From NCBI GenBank assembly GCA_009930475.1, contig RZYC01000001.1, forward strand, positions 178,921 to 242,920: a stretch of DNA of 64,000 nucleotides, in the 5' to 3' direction. Of this stretch, positions 1 to 8,190 are shown piece after piece (position 1 is the stretch's first letter; every line of letters begins with the position of its first letter). Position numbers and translations under genes: made by a program. Below the pieces are notes generated by a model. It was given only the letters and a program-made list of their open reading frames with translations, ran no database searches and was not told the origin of the DNA. The DNA comes from Spartobacteria bacterium. GTDB lineage: Bacteria > Verrucomicrobiota > Kiritimatiellia > RZYC01.

Positions 1-1
1 G

Positions 2-1342
2 GAAGGGCAGGCTTATGCCGGCGTTGATGGATGCGCGCTACTCGTGGACAAGCATGGATGTGATACGTATTCGGCAGGTCGAATCAAGACCGATTATGAG
101 CGTCATGATCTATATCACTTATCATTAGCTCAGGGGTTTGCCATTGGAATGCGACCCTTTGCAGGGGGTGGTGTCGCGGTTTTATTTGATCAAGAAGGTA
201 ACGATTCGTATTTGGCCGAAGTATATGCGCAAGGAGTCAGTTACTGGTACAGCATAGGGTTGCTCATCGATATGGCTGGTGAAGATCGTTACCACTTGCG
301 TGAATACGGGCAGGGAACGGGTATACATCTCAGTTGTGGACTGATGATCGAGGAGCGGGGTAACGACACGTATTATGGATTTAGCCTCGCTCAGGGATCC
401 GCTCACGATTATGCCGTCGGAATGCTTTTCGACCGGCAAGGCAGCGATCTTTATACCGCAGATCATCATGCGCAGGGACGCGGTATCAACAATGCATTTG
501 GTCTGCTCATGGACTCCTCCGGTAACGACGCGTATTTTGCTGTGGACACAGATCAGTCTCAAGGCATCGGAAACATAGCGTCCATGCGTGATTACGAATC
601 CCTGTCTATGCTGCTCGATCTGCAGGGGCAGGATCGTTACAGCAGCGGCGTACAAAACAATAGCATGGTGTTGCGACCGGATATCGGGATTGTCTACGAC
701 GTCGATGACGATCAGTTGAATCCCGGCAAAAAGATCCCTGAGCCCATACTCGCTGATGACACTCCTTACACCACGCTCGGCATGAACCAGCTTATGTTGT
801 TAGCCACGAAGTACGGCGACAGTCCATTGAAACGCCAGCGCAAGCAATCCGCCAGAGACGAATTTTATCGTCGCGGCACGCAAAGTCTTTTCTATTTTAT
901 GCAACATGCCAACGCGCAAAATATGTGGTATCTCATCTTGGCCGAAGATATGGTTCGGCATCTTCCTCCTGAAGAATCAGCACCGGTTCTTATTTCTTTT
1001 CTGACAGACCCCAACAGAGAACAGATTAAGTATGCGGCCTTTTTTCTCGGACTGCATGATACGCCTCAATACACAGATGATTTACTTCCTCTGCTCAACA
1101 ATCCTTATACTGCCGGAGCGGCTATGCGGACTCTGGGTAACTGGAAAGCTGTCAAAGCCATTCCGTCGATTATCCCGTATACCGACGACCCAGTGGAACG
1201 CCGCCGTATTGCTGCAGTCAATGCACTTGGAGCGATAGGAGACCCGCAAGTTGTTCCGATTTTGAGGAAAAAAACACAGGATTCAGTCTTTACCGTGCGT
1301 CAGCGTGCGTCACATGCGCTAAAAATGATCGAAAAAGATTGA
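2..1342 (+). CDS. 27-residue-repeat plus HEAT-repeat protein, 5' end outside window
   Basis: The frame is open to the left edge, so the true start lies upstream and 446 residues are visible. The first 240 or so are near-perfect units of about 27 residues with the pattern hGhLhD-x2-G-x-D-x-Y-x5-AQG (for example GLLIDMAGEDRY and GMLFDRQGSDLY), at least seven in a row. A repeat this regular suggests a beta-solenoid-like structure, which is inference. The last 150 residues are helical, with HEAT-like units such as AAVNALGAIGDPQVVPIL, usually a protein-binding scaffold. No catalytic motif is visible and the signal peptide, if any, is out of view. I do not recognise a named family for the N-terminal repeats. 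Confidence 0.8.
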   Translation, partial: EGQAYAGVDGCALLVDKHGCDTYSAGRIKTDYERHDLYHLSLAQGFAIGMRPFAGGGVAVLFDQEGNDSYLAEVYAQGVSYWYSIGLLIDMAGEDRYHLREYGQGTGIHLSCGLMIEERGNDTYYGFSLAQGSAHDYAVGMLFDRQGSDLYTADHHAQGRGINNAFGLLMDSSGNDAYFAVDTDQSQGIGNIASMRDYESLSMLLDLQGQDRYSSGVQNNSMVLRPDIGIVYDVDDDQLNPGKKIPEPILADDTPYTTLGMNQLMLLATKYGDSPLKRQRKQSARDEFYRRGTQSLFYFMQHANAQNMWYLILAEDMVRHLPPEESAPVLISFLTDPNREQIKYAAFFLGLHDTPQYTDDLLPLLNNPYTAGAAMRTLGNWKAVKAIPSIIPYTDDPVERRRIAAVNALGAIGDPQVVPILRKKTQDSVFTVRQRASHALKMIEKD

Positions 1343-1409
1343 AATGTACGGGTTTGTTCCTATTAAATCACCACCTCGTTAACGACGTTTATAAATAAAG
1401 AGGTTTATC

Positions 1410-1508
1410 ATGGGACAGCAATTACGCATAAGAGTGAAGCGCAAAGCGCGGATGCGCCGCAAAAAACGGAATAAAATTCAGGCTAAAACAGCCGAATCAA
1501 AAAAATAG
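1410..1508 (+). CDS. 32-residue highly basic small protein
   Basis: ATG at 1410 follows an AGAGG-like ribosome site (1399-1403). The 32-residue product starts MGQQLRIRVKRKARMRRKKR and has about 13 Arg/Lys residues, so it is very probably RNA- or DNA-binding. Short MGQQ-starting basic proteins of this kind are, as I recall, seen in PVC-group bacteria, but I cannot confirm homology here. It sits 67 bp after the HEAT-repeat gene and is followed at once by a strong hairpin terminator, which supports a real expressed gene. The function is unknown; a ribosome-associated role is only a guess. Confidence 0.6.
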   Translation: MGQQLRIRVKRKARMRRKKRNKIQAKTAESKK

Positions 1509-1528
1509 TACGTGCGCTTAAGAGATTT

Positions 1529-1557
1529 AAAAACCAGATTTCGATCTGGTTTTTTTT
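1529..1557. terminator. Bidirectional intrinsic terminator
   Basis: An 11-bp stem (AAAAACCAGAT / ATCTGGTTTTT) closes a TTCG tetraloop at 1540-1543 and is followed by more T. The A-rich left arm lets it also serve the convergent threonine synthase gene. It lies 20 bp after the small basic protein gene. Confidence 0.85.
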
Positions 1558-1642
1558 ATTAAAATTGATTATTAATCTGGCTAATAATAAATTTTGTATT
1601 GACGGACTTTGTAAGATTGTTTTACTATCCGAAGTCTGCGGA

Positions 1643-2899
1643 TTACAGAATCTGCATTGCGGCGTCTATGTCGGGCTCGATTTGAATGGGGGAGCCAATG
1701 GAGCGGCGGGCTGTATCGACATCTTTTAGGCCGCTTCCGGTGAGTATGCATACCACTGATTCGTTTTTGTCGATGAGGCCGCGCATCAATGCGCTTCGGG
1801 CGCAGGCCCATGCGGTGGCGGCGGCGGGTTCAACAAATAATCCTTCTTTGGCGGCTAGTTCATTCTGGGCCAGAAGGATCATTTCATCGGGCACGGTAAC
1901 TGCGATGCCGTCTGTTTCTATAACGGCTCGTACCGCTGCCAGCCCGTCACGCGGAATATCAACGGAAATGGAGTCGGCAATGGTGGTGGCCGCAACTACT
2001 TCGATTTTAACCTTTTTCCAGTCAATAGGCTGTTCTTCTTGCGCAATTCGGTCGACGGTACGGGAAATGGCGGCACTGTTTTCAGATTGCGCACAGAGCA
2101 GTCGCGGAATGCGTCCGATCAGGCCGGCAGTATGCAAATCTTTGAATCCTTTGTAAATGCCGCCCAAAATATTTCCATCACCACAGGGTACAACAACCCA
2201 GTCGGGTACATTACGGTCGCATTGTTCCCATAATTCAAAACCACATGTTTTTTTGCCTTCCCGCGTGATGGGGTTATATCCGGTGTTGCGATTGAGCCAG
2301 CCCGTGCGTTCCGTGACCTCGTAGCATAAGTCATAGGCATCGTCGTAGCTGCCTTTCACTGCAATGACACGCGCACCGAAAATTATCAGTTGGGTTAATT
2401 TTGCCACCGGAGCACTGGCAGGAACAAAAACAACACAGGGCAAACCAGTATTGGCAGACATGCAGGCCATAGAGCTTCCCGCATTGCCGGTGCTGGCACC
2501 AGCGACTACTTTTACGCCGCACTCACGCGCTTTTGCCATCACTACGGCACTGGCGCGATCCTTGAATGATGCGCTGGGGTTGCCCGATTCATCCTTGAAG
2601 AAGAGGTGTTCGGTTCCATATTGAGCACCTAGCCGCGCGGAAGGATATAATGGAGTCATTCCTACCCGTAGACGCGGTGTCAACTCCAAGCTTTCAAGGG
2701 GTAAAAAGGCTCGATAGCGGAAAATATCCAATCGATTTTTCATGGGGCCGCTCAAATCAGCCAATAATTGTTCGGCGGCCTGACTTCCGTTATATAGCAG
2801 TTCTATGCGACCGTCACAGTTAGGGCAGAGGTAGCCCGTGAAACCTGATCCCATGGTGGATCCACATCGTATGCACTGATAACCGCTAATATTCGTCAT
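1643..2899 (-). CDS. thrC: Threonine synthase
   Basis: A 418-residue PLP enzyme converting O-phosphohomoserine to threonine, the last step of the pathway, in the cytoplasm. An N-terminal zinc-ribbon-like motif (C9-x2-C12 ... C25-x2-C28) is followed by the fold-type II PLP domain. The PLP-binding lysine is K113 in NPSASFKDR, and a glycine-rich phosphate loop (GASTGNAGSS) follows. The C-terminal ILTGSGLKD motif is typical of ThrC. The length suits the shorter family with an N-terminal zinc ribbon. It stands alone, divergent from the carbamoyltransferase gene. Threonine dehydratase shares the fold, but the zinc ribbon and GSGLKD end favour ThrC. Confidence 0.93.
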   Translation of the reverse strand: MTNISGYQCIRCGSTMGSGFTGYLCPNCDGRIELLYNGSQAAEQLLADLSGPMKNRLDIFRYRAFLPLESLELTPRLRVGMTPLYPSARLGAQYGTEHLFFKDESGNPSASFKDRASAVVMAKARECGVKVVAGASTGNAGSSMACMSANTGLPCVVFVPASAPVAKLTQLIIFGARVIAVKGSYDDAYDLCYEVTERTGWLNRNTGYNPITREGKKTCGFELWEQCDRNVPDWVVVPCGDGNILGGIYKGFKDLHTAGLIGRIPRLLCAQSENSAAISRTVDRIAQEEQPIDWKKVKIEVVAATTIADSISVDIPRDGLAAVRAVIETDGIAVTVPDEMILLAQNELAAKEGLFVEPAAATAWACARSALMRGLIDKNESVVCILTGSGLKDVDTARRSIGSPIQIEPDIDAAMQIL

Positions 2900-2952
2900 A
2901 TAAACTGCCTCACAAATAATGGTTTGTTGTCATGCCCGTCCCTTTAATTATG

Positions 2953-2982
2953 TTGCTTAAACGGAGGTCGCTTGTCTATATT
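2953..2982 (+). promoter_or_regulatory. Candidate sigma70 promoter for the carbamoyltransferase gene
   Basis: TTGCTT at 2953-2958 and TATATT at 2977-2982 are separated by 18 bp, about 50 bp upstream of the start at 3035, in the divergent gap with thrC. It was found by eye only. Confidence 0.4.
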
Positions 2983-3034
2983 TCTTAACTAAACCGGTGT
3001 GCAGCACCGTGAAATCAAGAAAGAAGGACGGTGT

Positions 3035-4225
3035 ATGATGGATTTCAATAAACTCCTTGCTGAAATTAAAGACAAGCAAAGTAATCTTTTTGGGAACGAT
3101 TTTCTTTTAACATGGGATAAATCAGTAGACGAACTGCAGCAGATAGTTCATGTGGCGGAAGGACTGAAGATGCTGCGCGATAATAACATATCGTCAAAAT
3201 GTTTTGAATCTGGATTGGCTATTTCTCAATTCCGTGACAACTCAACACGGACGCGGTTTTCCTTTGCCTCCGCATGCAATCTGCTGGGGTTGGAGGTTCA
3301 GGATCTGGATGAAGCGAAGTCGCAGATTGCCCACGGGGAGACCGTGCGTGAAACATCTGTCATGATCTCTTTTCTCTCCGAGGTGGTGGGTATCCGTGAT
3401 GATATGTATCTAGGTGCGGGTCATGCTTATATGAAAGAGGTCGGAACTTCGCTTTCCTACGGATATGAACATAAAATATTGCCACAGCGCCCTGCTATCG
3501 TAAATTTGCAGTGCGATATTGATCATCCGACCCAGTGTATGGCCGATCTTGCTTGGCTGAAAGAATATTATGGATCATGGGACGCATTGCGCGGTAAGAA
3601 GGTGGCCATGACCTGGGCTTATTCTCCCAGTTACGGGAAGCCGCTATCTGTGCCTCAGGGTATCATCGGATTGATGACGCGTTTTGGTATGGACGTCACG
3701 CTGGCGCATCCTGAAGGGTATGACCTCATTCCTGAAGTGGTGGAAACCGCTCGCATGAACGCGCACGTGGCCGGCAGTACACTGACAAAAGTATCCAGCA
3801 TGGAAGAAGCTTTTGATGGTGCCGATATTGTTTATCCTAAATCTTGGGCACCCTATCATGTCATGGAAAAACGCACGCAGCTGCTGCGCAGTCAGGATAT
3901 GGATGGCCTAAAAACCTTAGAAAAATCCTGCCTCACCGAAAATGCTAAGCACATGAACTGGGAGTGTAATGCCGATATGATGAAGCGAACCAAGGACGGT
4001 GCGGCACTCTACATGCATTGCCTGCCAGCCGATATCAGCGGAGAATCGTGTACGCACGGCGAAGTCGCTCGCGAGGTTTTTGATAATTACCGCACCGCTA
4101 CCTACAAGGAAGCCGGTTATAAGCCTTATATTATCGCGGCTATGATCTTGTGCAGCCGCTTTAAAGATCCTGCAGCACTGCTTGATCATCTTAAAAGCCG
4201 CAATCTTAAAAATCGCATCATGTGA
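3035..4225 (+). CDS. ygeW: Knotted carbamoyltransferase of the YgeW type
   Basis: A 396-residue member of the aspartate/ornithine carbamoyltransferase fold. The carbamoyl-phosphate site FRDNSTRTRFSF, the DHPTQCMADL motif and the HCLPADI loop are all visible. The HCLPAD variant and the overall sequence match the YgeW branch, whose members are usually found with purine or ureide catabolism genes and whose substrate is not settled. The start at 3035 is preferred because GAAGGA lies 6 bp upstream; the frame is open to 2999. No ygeX, ygeY or hydantoinase gene is adjacent, so it is an orphan here. Nucleoside and nucleobase transporters elsewhere in the window fit a purine-salvage link only loosely. 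Confidence 0.85.
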   Translation: MMDFNKLLAEIKDKQSNLFGNDFLLTWDKSVDELQQIVHVAEGLKMLRDNNISSKCFESGLAISQFRDNSTRTRFSFASACNLLGLEVQDLDEAKSQIAHGETVRETSVMISFLSEVVGIRDDMYLGAGHAYMKEVGTSLSYGYEHKILPQRPAIVNLQCDIDHPTQCMADLAWLKEYYGSWDALRGKKVAMTWAYSPSYGKPLSVPQGIIGLMTRFGMDVTLAHPEGYDLIPEVVETARMNAHVAGSTLTKVSSMEEAFDGADIVYPKSWAPYHVMEKRTQLLRSQDMDGLKTLEKSCLTENAKHMNWECNADMMKRTKDGAALYMHCLPADISGESCTHGEVAREVFDNYRTATYKEAGYKPYIIAAMILCSRFKDPAALLDHLKSRNLKNRIM

Positions 4226-4239
4226 GCACTTATTTTCAT

Positions 4240-4274
4240 ATGTCGCTATACCGTATCGTATGGTGTAGCGACAT
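4240..4274 (+). other. Strong 13-bp hairpin between carbamoyltransferase and CYTH genes
   Basis: ATGTCGCTATACC (4240-4252) pairs with GGTGTAGCGACAT (4262-4274) with one G-U pair and a 9-base loop. There is no T-run, so it is a poor intrinsic terminator in the usual sense. It may be a processing or stability element in a joint transcript, or a protein-binding dyad. It ends 27 bp before the CYTH start. Confidence 0.6.
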
Positions 4275-4301
4275 GAACGCCATGATTACACGGGAGTCGA
4301 T

Positions 4302-4787
4302 ATGGGCGTAGAAATTGAGCGAAAATTTCTTGTTGCCGATCGCAATATCACCCGTTCTCTGATCGGCAATGAGATCCACCAGGGCTACATGTTCGTGGAT
4401 GAAGGACTTGTGCGTATTCGGACGTGGAATGATGACGCATTTATTACGCTCAAAGGCAAAGGAATGCGCAAACGTTTGGAGTTTGAGTATGCCATCCCGC
4501 ATGCCGATGCACTGATCATGTTGCGCACGTTCTGTAGCAGTCGTATCATTTACAAACATCGTTATCTGCTGGATCATCAGCATCACGTCTGGGAAATCGA
4601 TGTATTCCATGATGAAAACGAAGGACTCTTTATGGCCGAAATCGAACTGGATTCGGAAACAGAGACTTTCGCCTTGCCGCCCTGGCTTGGTCAGGAAGTG
4701 ACCGAAGACCCCCGGTATTATAACTCCAACCTCATCAAAAACCCATTCACTCGCTGGGGCGAGGATGAACCTCTTTCTAGGCAATAA
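4302..4787 (+). CDS. CYTH domain protein (triphosphate-tunnel family)
   Basis: A 161-residue protein beginning MGVEIERKFLV, the ExExK signature that gives CYTH proteins their name. The acidic and basic strands of the tunnel follow (for example RIRTWNDDAFITLKGKG and EIDVFHDENEGLFMAEIEL). Members hydrolyse inorganic triphosphate or related triphosphates using Mg2+ or Mn2+. It is full length for the stand-alone bacterial type. GGGAG 6 bp before the ATG supports the start. It may share a transcript with the carbamoyltransferase gene 76 bp upstream. The exact substrate cannot be told from sequence. Confidence 0.9.
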   Translation: MGVEIERKFLVADRNITRSLIGNEIHQGYMFVDEGLVRIRTWNDDAFITLKGKGMRKRLEFEYAIPHADALIMLRTFCSSRIIYKHRYLLDHQHHVWEIDVFHDENEGLFMAEIELDSETETFALPPWLGQEVTEDPRYYNSNLIKNPFTRWGEDEPLSRQ

Positions 4788-4823
4788 TCGCTCTACTCCA
4801 CATGCCCATATAAAAACCATAAT

Positions 4824-4851
4824 AATAAATCAGACTTATAATAGATTTTTT
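4824..4851 (+). repeat. CAGACTTA repeat family, copy A
   Basis: One of four copies in the window of a roughly 28-bp element with core CAGACTTATAATAGAT flanked by AATAA and a T-run. It contains the dyad AAGTC-N-GACTT in degenerate form and a TATAAT hexamer. It lies 37 bp after the CYTH gene. Confidence 0.65.
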
Positions 4852-4910
4852 CTTGTATAGAATATCAATCTCTTTTACCATTGTCCTTTTTTGAAGTAGT
4901 CAGCAGGGTG

Positions 4911-4987
4911 TTCCGGAGGCTGGAACTTTTTGCGCCAGTTTTTCCAATAATCGGAACTTTTTTTTGTGATTTTTCCAATGATTGAAA
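4911..4987. repeat. Triple 15-bp palindrome array (degenerate)
   Basis: Three copies of the TTCCAA-N3-TTGGAA element start at 4911 (TTCCGGAGGCTGGAA), 4942 (TTCCAATAATCGGAA) and 4973 (TTCCAATGATTGAAA), exactly 31 bp apart. All are imperfect, as if decaying. The first two are followed by C plus a T-run. With copy A of the other repeat, the array fills the 310-bp gap between the CYTH gene and secA; I see nothing else in that gap beyond the secA leader. Confidence 0.85.
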
Positions 4988-5097
4988 CTTTTTCAAAGAC
5001 GCGTGTTTTCTATATTTTACGTGAATAGAGTTGCACTCGAATGGGTTGTGGCTAACATGTGAAAACGATTGATTTTACATTTAGGGCAAGGTGACTT

Positions 5098-8000
5098 ATG
5101 CAGTGGATTTTGAAAAAACTTTTTGGAACAAAAAACGAGCGTGATATCAAAAAAATACGCCCGTTGGTAGATCAAATTAACAAACTTGAGGTGGAGTATC
5201 AGGCACTCTCGGAAGAGCAGCTCAAGGGAAAAAGCGACGAATTTAGAGCGCGATTGAACAAGGGGGAAACCACCGACGATATCATGTGCGAAGCTTTTGC
5301 TGTGGTGAAGAATGCGTGTCGTCGCATGGTTGGAACGGATGCTGAAGTCTGTGGCCGGATGGTTCCATGGGATATGATTCCTTATGATGTTCAGATCATT
5401 GGCGGGATAGCTCTTCATCAGGGAAAAATCGCTGAAATGCAGACGGGTGAGGGCAAGACGCTGGTGGCAACGATGCCGGTGTATCTGAATGCATTGACCG
5501 GGAAAAATGTTCACGTGGTTACGGTTAATGATTATTTGGCCCGCCGCGATGCGACCTGGATGGGTTATGTATACAATTATCTGGGTCTTACCGTTGGATG
5601 TATTCAGAATCAGATGCGTCCGGATGAACGCCGGAAGCAGTATCGGTGCGATATCACGTATGGTACAAACAGCGAATTTGGTTTCGATTATCTACGCGAT
5701 CAGGGAATGGCGATGCACCCGGAAGAAATGGTGCAGCGAGAATATTTTTATGCGATCGTGGACGAAATCGACAGTATCCTCATTGATGAAGCGCGAACTC
5801 CGCTGATTATTTCTGGGCCCGCGCCGCATTCATCGAATCAGTATGCGGAATTGAAACCCATTGTTGAGCGCCTGGTTCGCAAGCAGCGGGATTTCTGTAA
5901 CGATCTGATGACCAAGTGCAAAAAGCATCTGGATGCCGGCGAAGAAGAACAGGCGCAGGTACTGATGTACCAGGTCGGTCAGGGCATGCCCAAGCACAAG
6001 CAGCTTTTGCACCTCTTTGAAGAACCTAAAAATCGCAAATTATTTGAGAAGATCGACGGGGCCATGCTGACCGATATGCGCAAAGAGGAAGCACGCGCCT
6101 TACGTGAGGAATTATATTTTACTATTGATGAAAAGGGCAGTGATGCCAATTTGACTGATAAAGGTTGTAATGAGCTGAGTCCTAACGATGCGGATGCCTT
6201 CGTTGTTCCTGACTTGGTGACGTCACTGGCGGAACTGGATGGCCGCACCGATTTGCCGCCGGAAGCGATGATGGAAGAACGCCAGAAACTGCAGGATGCT
6301 TTTGCAGTGAAAAGCGAGCGTATTCACAATGTTGACCAGTTAATTCGCGCCTATTGCGTCTATGAAAAAGATGTACAGTACGTGGTTCAGGAAAATCAGG
6401 TCATAATTGTCGATGAGTACACGGGGCGTTTGATGCCGGGGCGCCGCTGGAGCGATGGACTGCATCAGGCCGTGGAAGCTAAAGAAGGGGTTACCATCGA
6501 ACGGGAAACCCAGACGCTGGCGACCATTACCATTCAGAATTATTTCCGCATGTATGAAAAACTGGCCGGTATGACGGGTACGGCGGAAACGGAAGCCGAT
6601 GAGTTTCATCAGATTTATGGTCTGGAAGTGATGGTTATTCCTACCAATCGTCCAGTTCGCCGGATGGATTCCAATGATGCGATTTATAAAACCCAGCGTG
6701 AGAAATATAATGCGGTGCTCGATGAAATCGAACAGTGTCATAAGCGCGGTCAGCCCGTACTGGTGGGCACTGTTTCAGTTGATGCATCGGAGTTGATCAG
6801 TCGGATGTTGCGTCGCCGGAATATTCCTCATAGTGTGTTGAATGCCAAGAATCACGAACGGGAAGCTGATATCGTGATGCGTGCCGGTCACAAAGGTTCG
6901 GTGACGATTGCCACGAATATGGCTGGCCGCGGAACGGATATCAAACTGGGTGAGGGCGTTATTTATCTGGATCGTGATCTGCTGCGCGGTCAAACGGCTC
7001 TGGAAGACAAGGTCGATGGCGGAAAAACCTTGCAGGAATTGTTGACAGAAAAACCGTGTGGTTTGCATGTAATTGGGACGGAGCGGCATGAATCGCGGCG
7101 TATTGATCGCCAGCTTCGTGGTCGTTGTGCACGTCAGGGCGATCCGGGATCTTCCCGTTTTTATGTATCTCTGGAAGACGATCTTATGCGTTTATTTGGC
7201 TCGGATCGTGTGTCGGGCATCATGAGCCGTCTGGGATTGGAGGAAGGTCAGGTACTGGAACATCCCTGGCTTAATAAATCCATTGGCAATGCACAGCGTC
7301 GCGTGGAACAGCAGAATTTCTCCATTCGTAAGCGTACGCTGGAATATGATGATGTCATGAACAAGCAGCGAGAAATTATCTATACTTTCCGCAGCGATAT
7401 TGTGATGTCGGAAAATGTGCGCGAACAGCTGTTGGACATCGCTGATGACGTGATTATGACGCATGTCAATGTCTCTGCATACAAGCAGCTTAACGAAGAA
7501 GTTCTCAAAGAGTTTATTGGCTGGGCGAATTCGACGTTCCCGCTGGGGTTGCGTATGGATATGCTAGCGGAATTTGACGGTGATCCTGAGAGGATTGGCC
7601 GCTTTGTTTGCGAGCGGGTGCACGCGGCGTATGAATTGAAAGCGTCGCATGAACGCCAGGATGCATTGGCGGGCATGGAACGGTTTATCGTTCTGCAATG
7701 CTGCGATACGCATTGGCAGGAATACCTTCGTAGCATGGATGCATTGCGTCAGGGCGTTGGCCTGCGTTCCTATGGTCAGCGCGATCCGCTGGTGGAATAC
7801 AAAAAAGAAGCCTATGAAATGTTTGGCAGTCTGATGGACCGCATTTATAACGATGTGGTGCACAGAATGTTCCGTGCAGCTACCTCTTATGAGGCCATGC
7901 AGTCCTTTATGCAGGCACTGCCCACGATGTATGTGCATAAGGATGCCGCAGGGGTGAAAACTGCCGCAGCGTCAGCGCAGCCGCAGCCGCAAGAACAGGA

Positions 8001-8184
8001 GCAGATCCCGTCTACCACCAATCAGGCACAGCTTGAAGAACGCAAAAAACATTCAGAACGCGTGGTTAATGCAGCCCTGAATGTGCCGCGTCCACGTGTG
8101 TCTAATCAGAATGTGGGACGCAATGACCCCTGTCCCTGTGGCAGCGGGAAAAAATATAAAAAGTGCTGCGGTAAAGCTGACTAG
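5098..8184 (+). CDS. secA: Preprotein translocase ATPase SecA
   Basis: The 1,028-residue motor drives unfolded preproteins through SecYEG. Walker A is MQTGEGKT with K120 and Walker B is DEIDSILIDEA starting at D222. Helicase-like NBD2 motifs (GRGTDIKLG, RIDRQLRGRCARQGDPG) and the C-terminal SEC-C zinc motif (C1012, C1014, C1023, C1024) are present. It is longer than the roughly 900-residue E. coli protein. The extra length lies mainly around residues 265-430 between the DEAD box and YEKDVQYVV, as in Bacteroidota- and PVC-type SecA. AAGGTG sits 5 bp before the ATG. mutS follows after 6 bp, suggesting co-transcription. Confidence 0.98.
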   Translation: MQWILKKLFGTKNERDIKKIRPLVDQINKLEVEYQALSEEQLKGKSDEFRARLNKGETTDDIMCEAFAVVKNACRRMVGTDAEVCGRMVPWDMIPYDVQIIGGIALHQGKIAEMQTGEGKTLVATMPVYLNALTGKNVHVVTVNDYLARRDATWMGYVYNYLGLTVGCIQNQMRPDERRKQYRCDITYGTNSEFGFDYLRDQGMAMHPEEMVQREYFYAIVDEIDSILIDEARTPLIISGPAPHSSNQYAELKPIVERLVRKQRDFCNDLMTKCKKHLDAGEEEQAQVLMYQVGQGMPKHKQLLHLFEEPKNRKLFEKIDGAMLTDMRKEEARALREELYFTIDEKGSDANLTDKGCNELSPNDADAFVVPDLVTSLAELDGRTDLPPEAMMEERQKLQDAFAVKSERIHNVDQLIRAYCVYEKDVQYVVQENQVIIVDEYTGRLMPGRRWSDGLHQAVEAKEGVTIERETQTLATITIQNYFRMYEKLAGMTGTAETEADEFHQIYGLEVMVIPTNRPVRRMDSNDAIYKTQREKYNAVLDEIEQCHKRGQPVLVGTVSVDASELISRMLRRRNIPHSVLNAKNHEREADIVMRAGHKGSVTIATNMAGRGTDIKLGEGVIYLDRDLLRGQTALEDKVDGGKTLQELLTEKPCGLHVIGTERHESRRIDRQLRGRCARQGDPGSSRFYVSLEDDLMRLFGSDRVSGIMSRLGLEEGQVLEHPWLNKSIGNAQRRVEQQNFSIRKRTLEYDDVMNKQREIIYTFRSDIVMSENVREQLLDIADDVIMTHVNVSAYKQLNEEVLKEFIGWANSTFPLGLRMDMLAEFDGDPERIGRFVCERVHAAYELKASHERQDALAGMERFIVLQCCDTHWQEYLRSMDALRQGVGLRSYGQRDPLVEYKKEAYEMFGSLMDRIYNDVVHRMFRAATSYEAMQSFMQALPTMYVHKDAAGVKTAAASAQPQPQEQEQIPSTTNQAQLEERKKHSERVVNAALNVPRPRVSNQNVGRNDPCPCGSGKKYKKCCGKAD

Positions 8185-8190
8185 TCGTCT

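Noticed and set aside
4236..4820. 194-residue minus-strand frame over the CYTH gene
   Set aside because: The plus-strand CYTH signature is unambiguous and the reverse frame has no motif.
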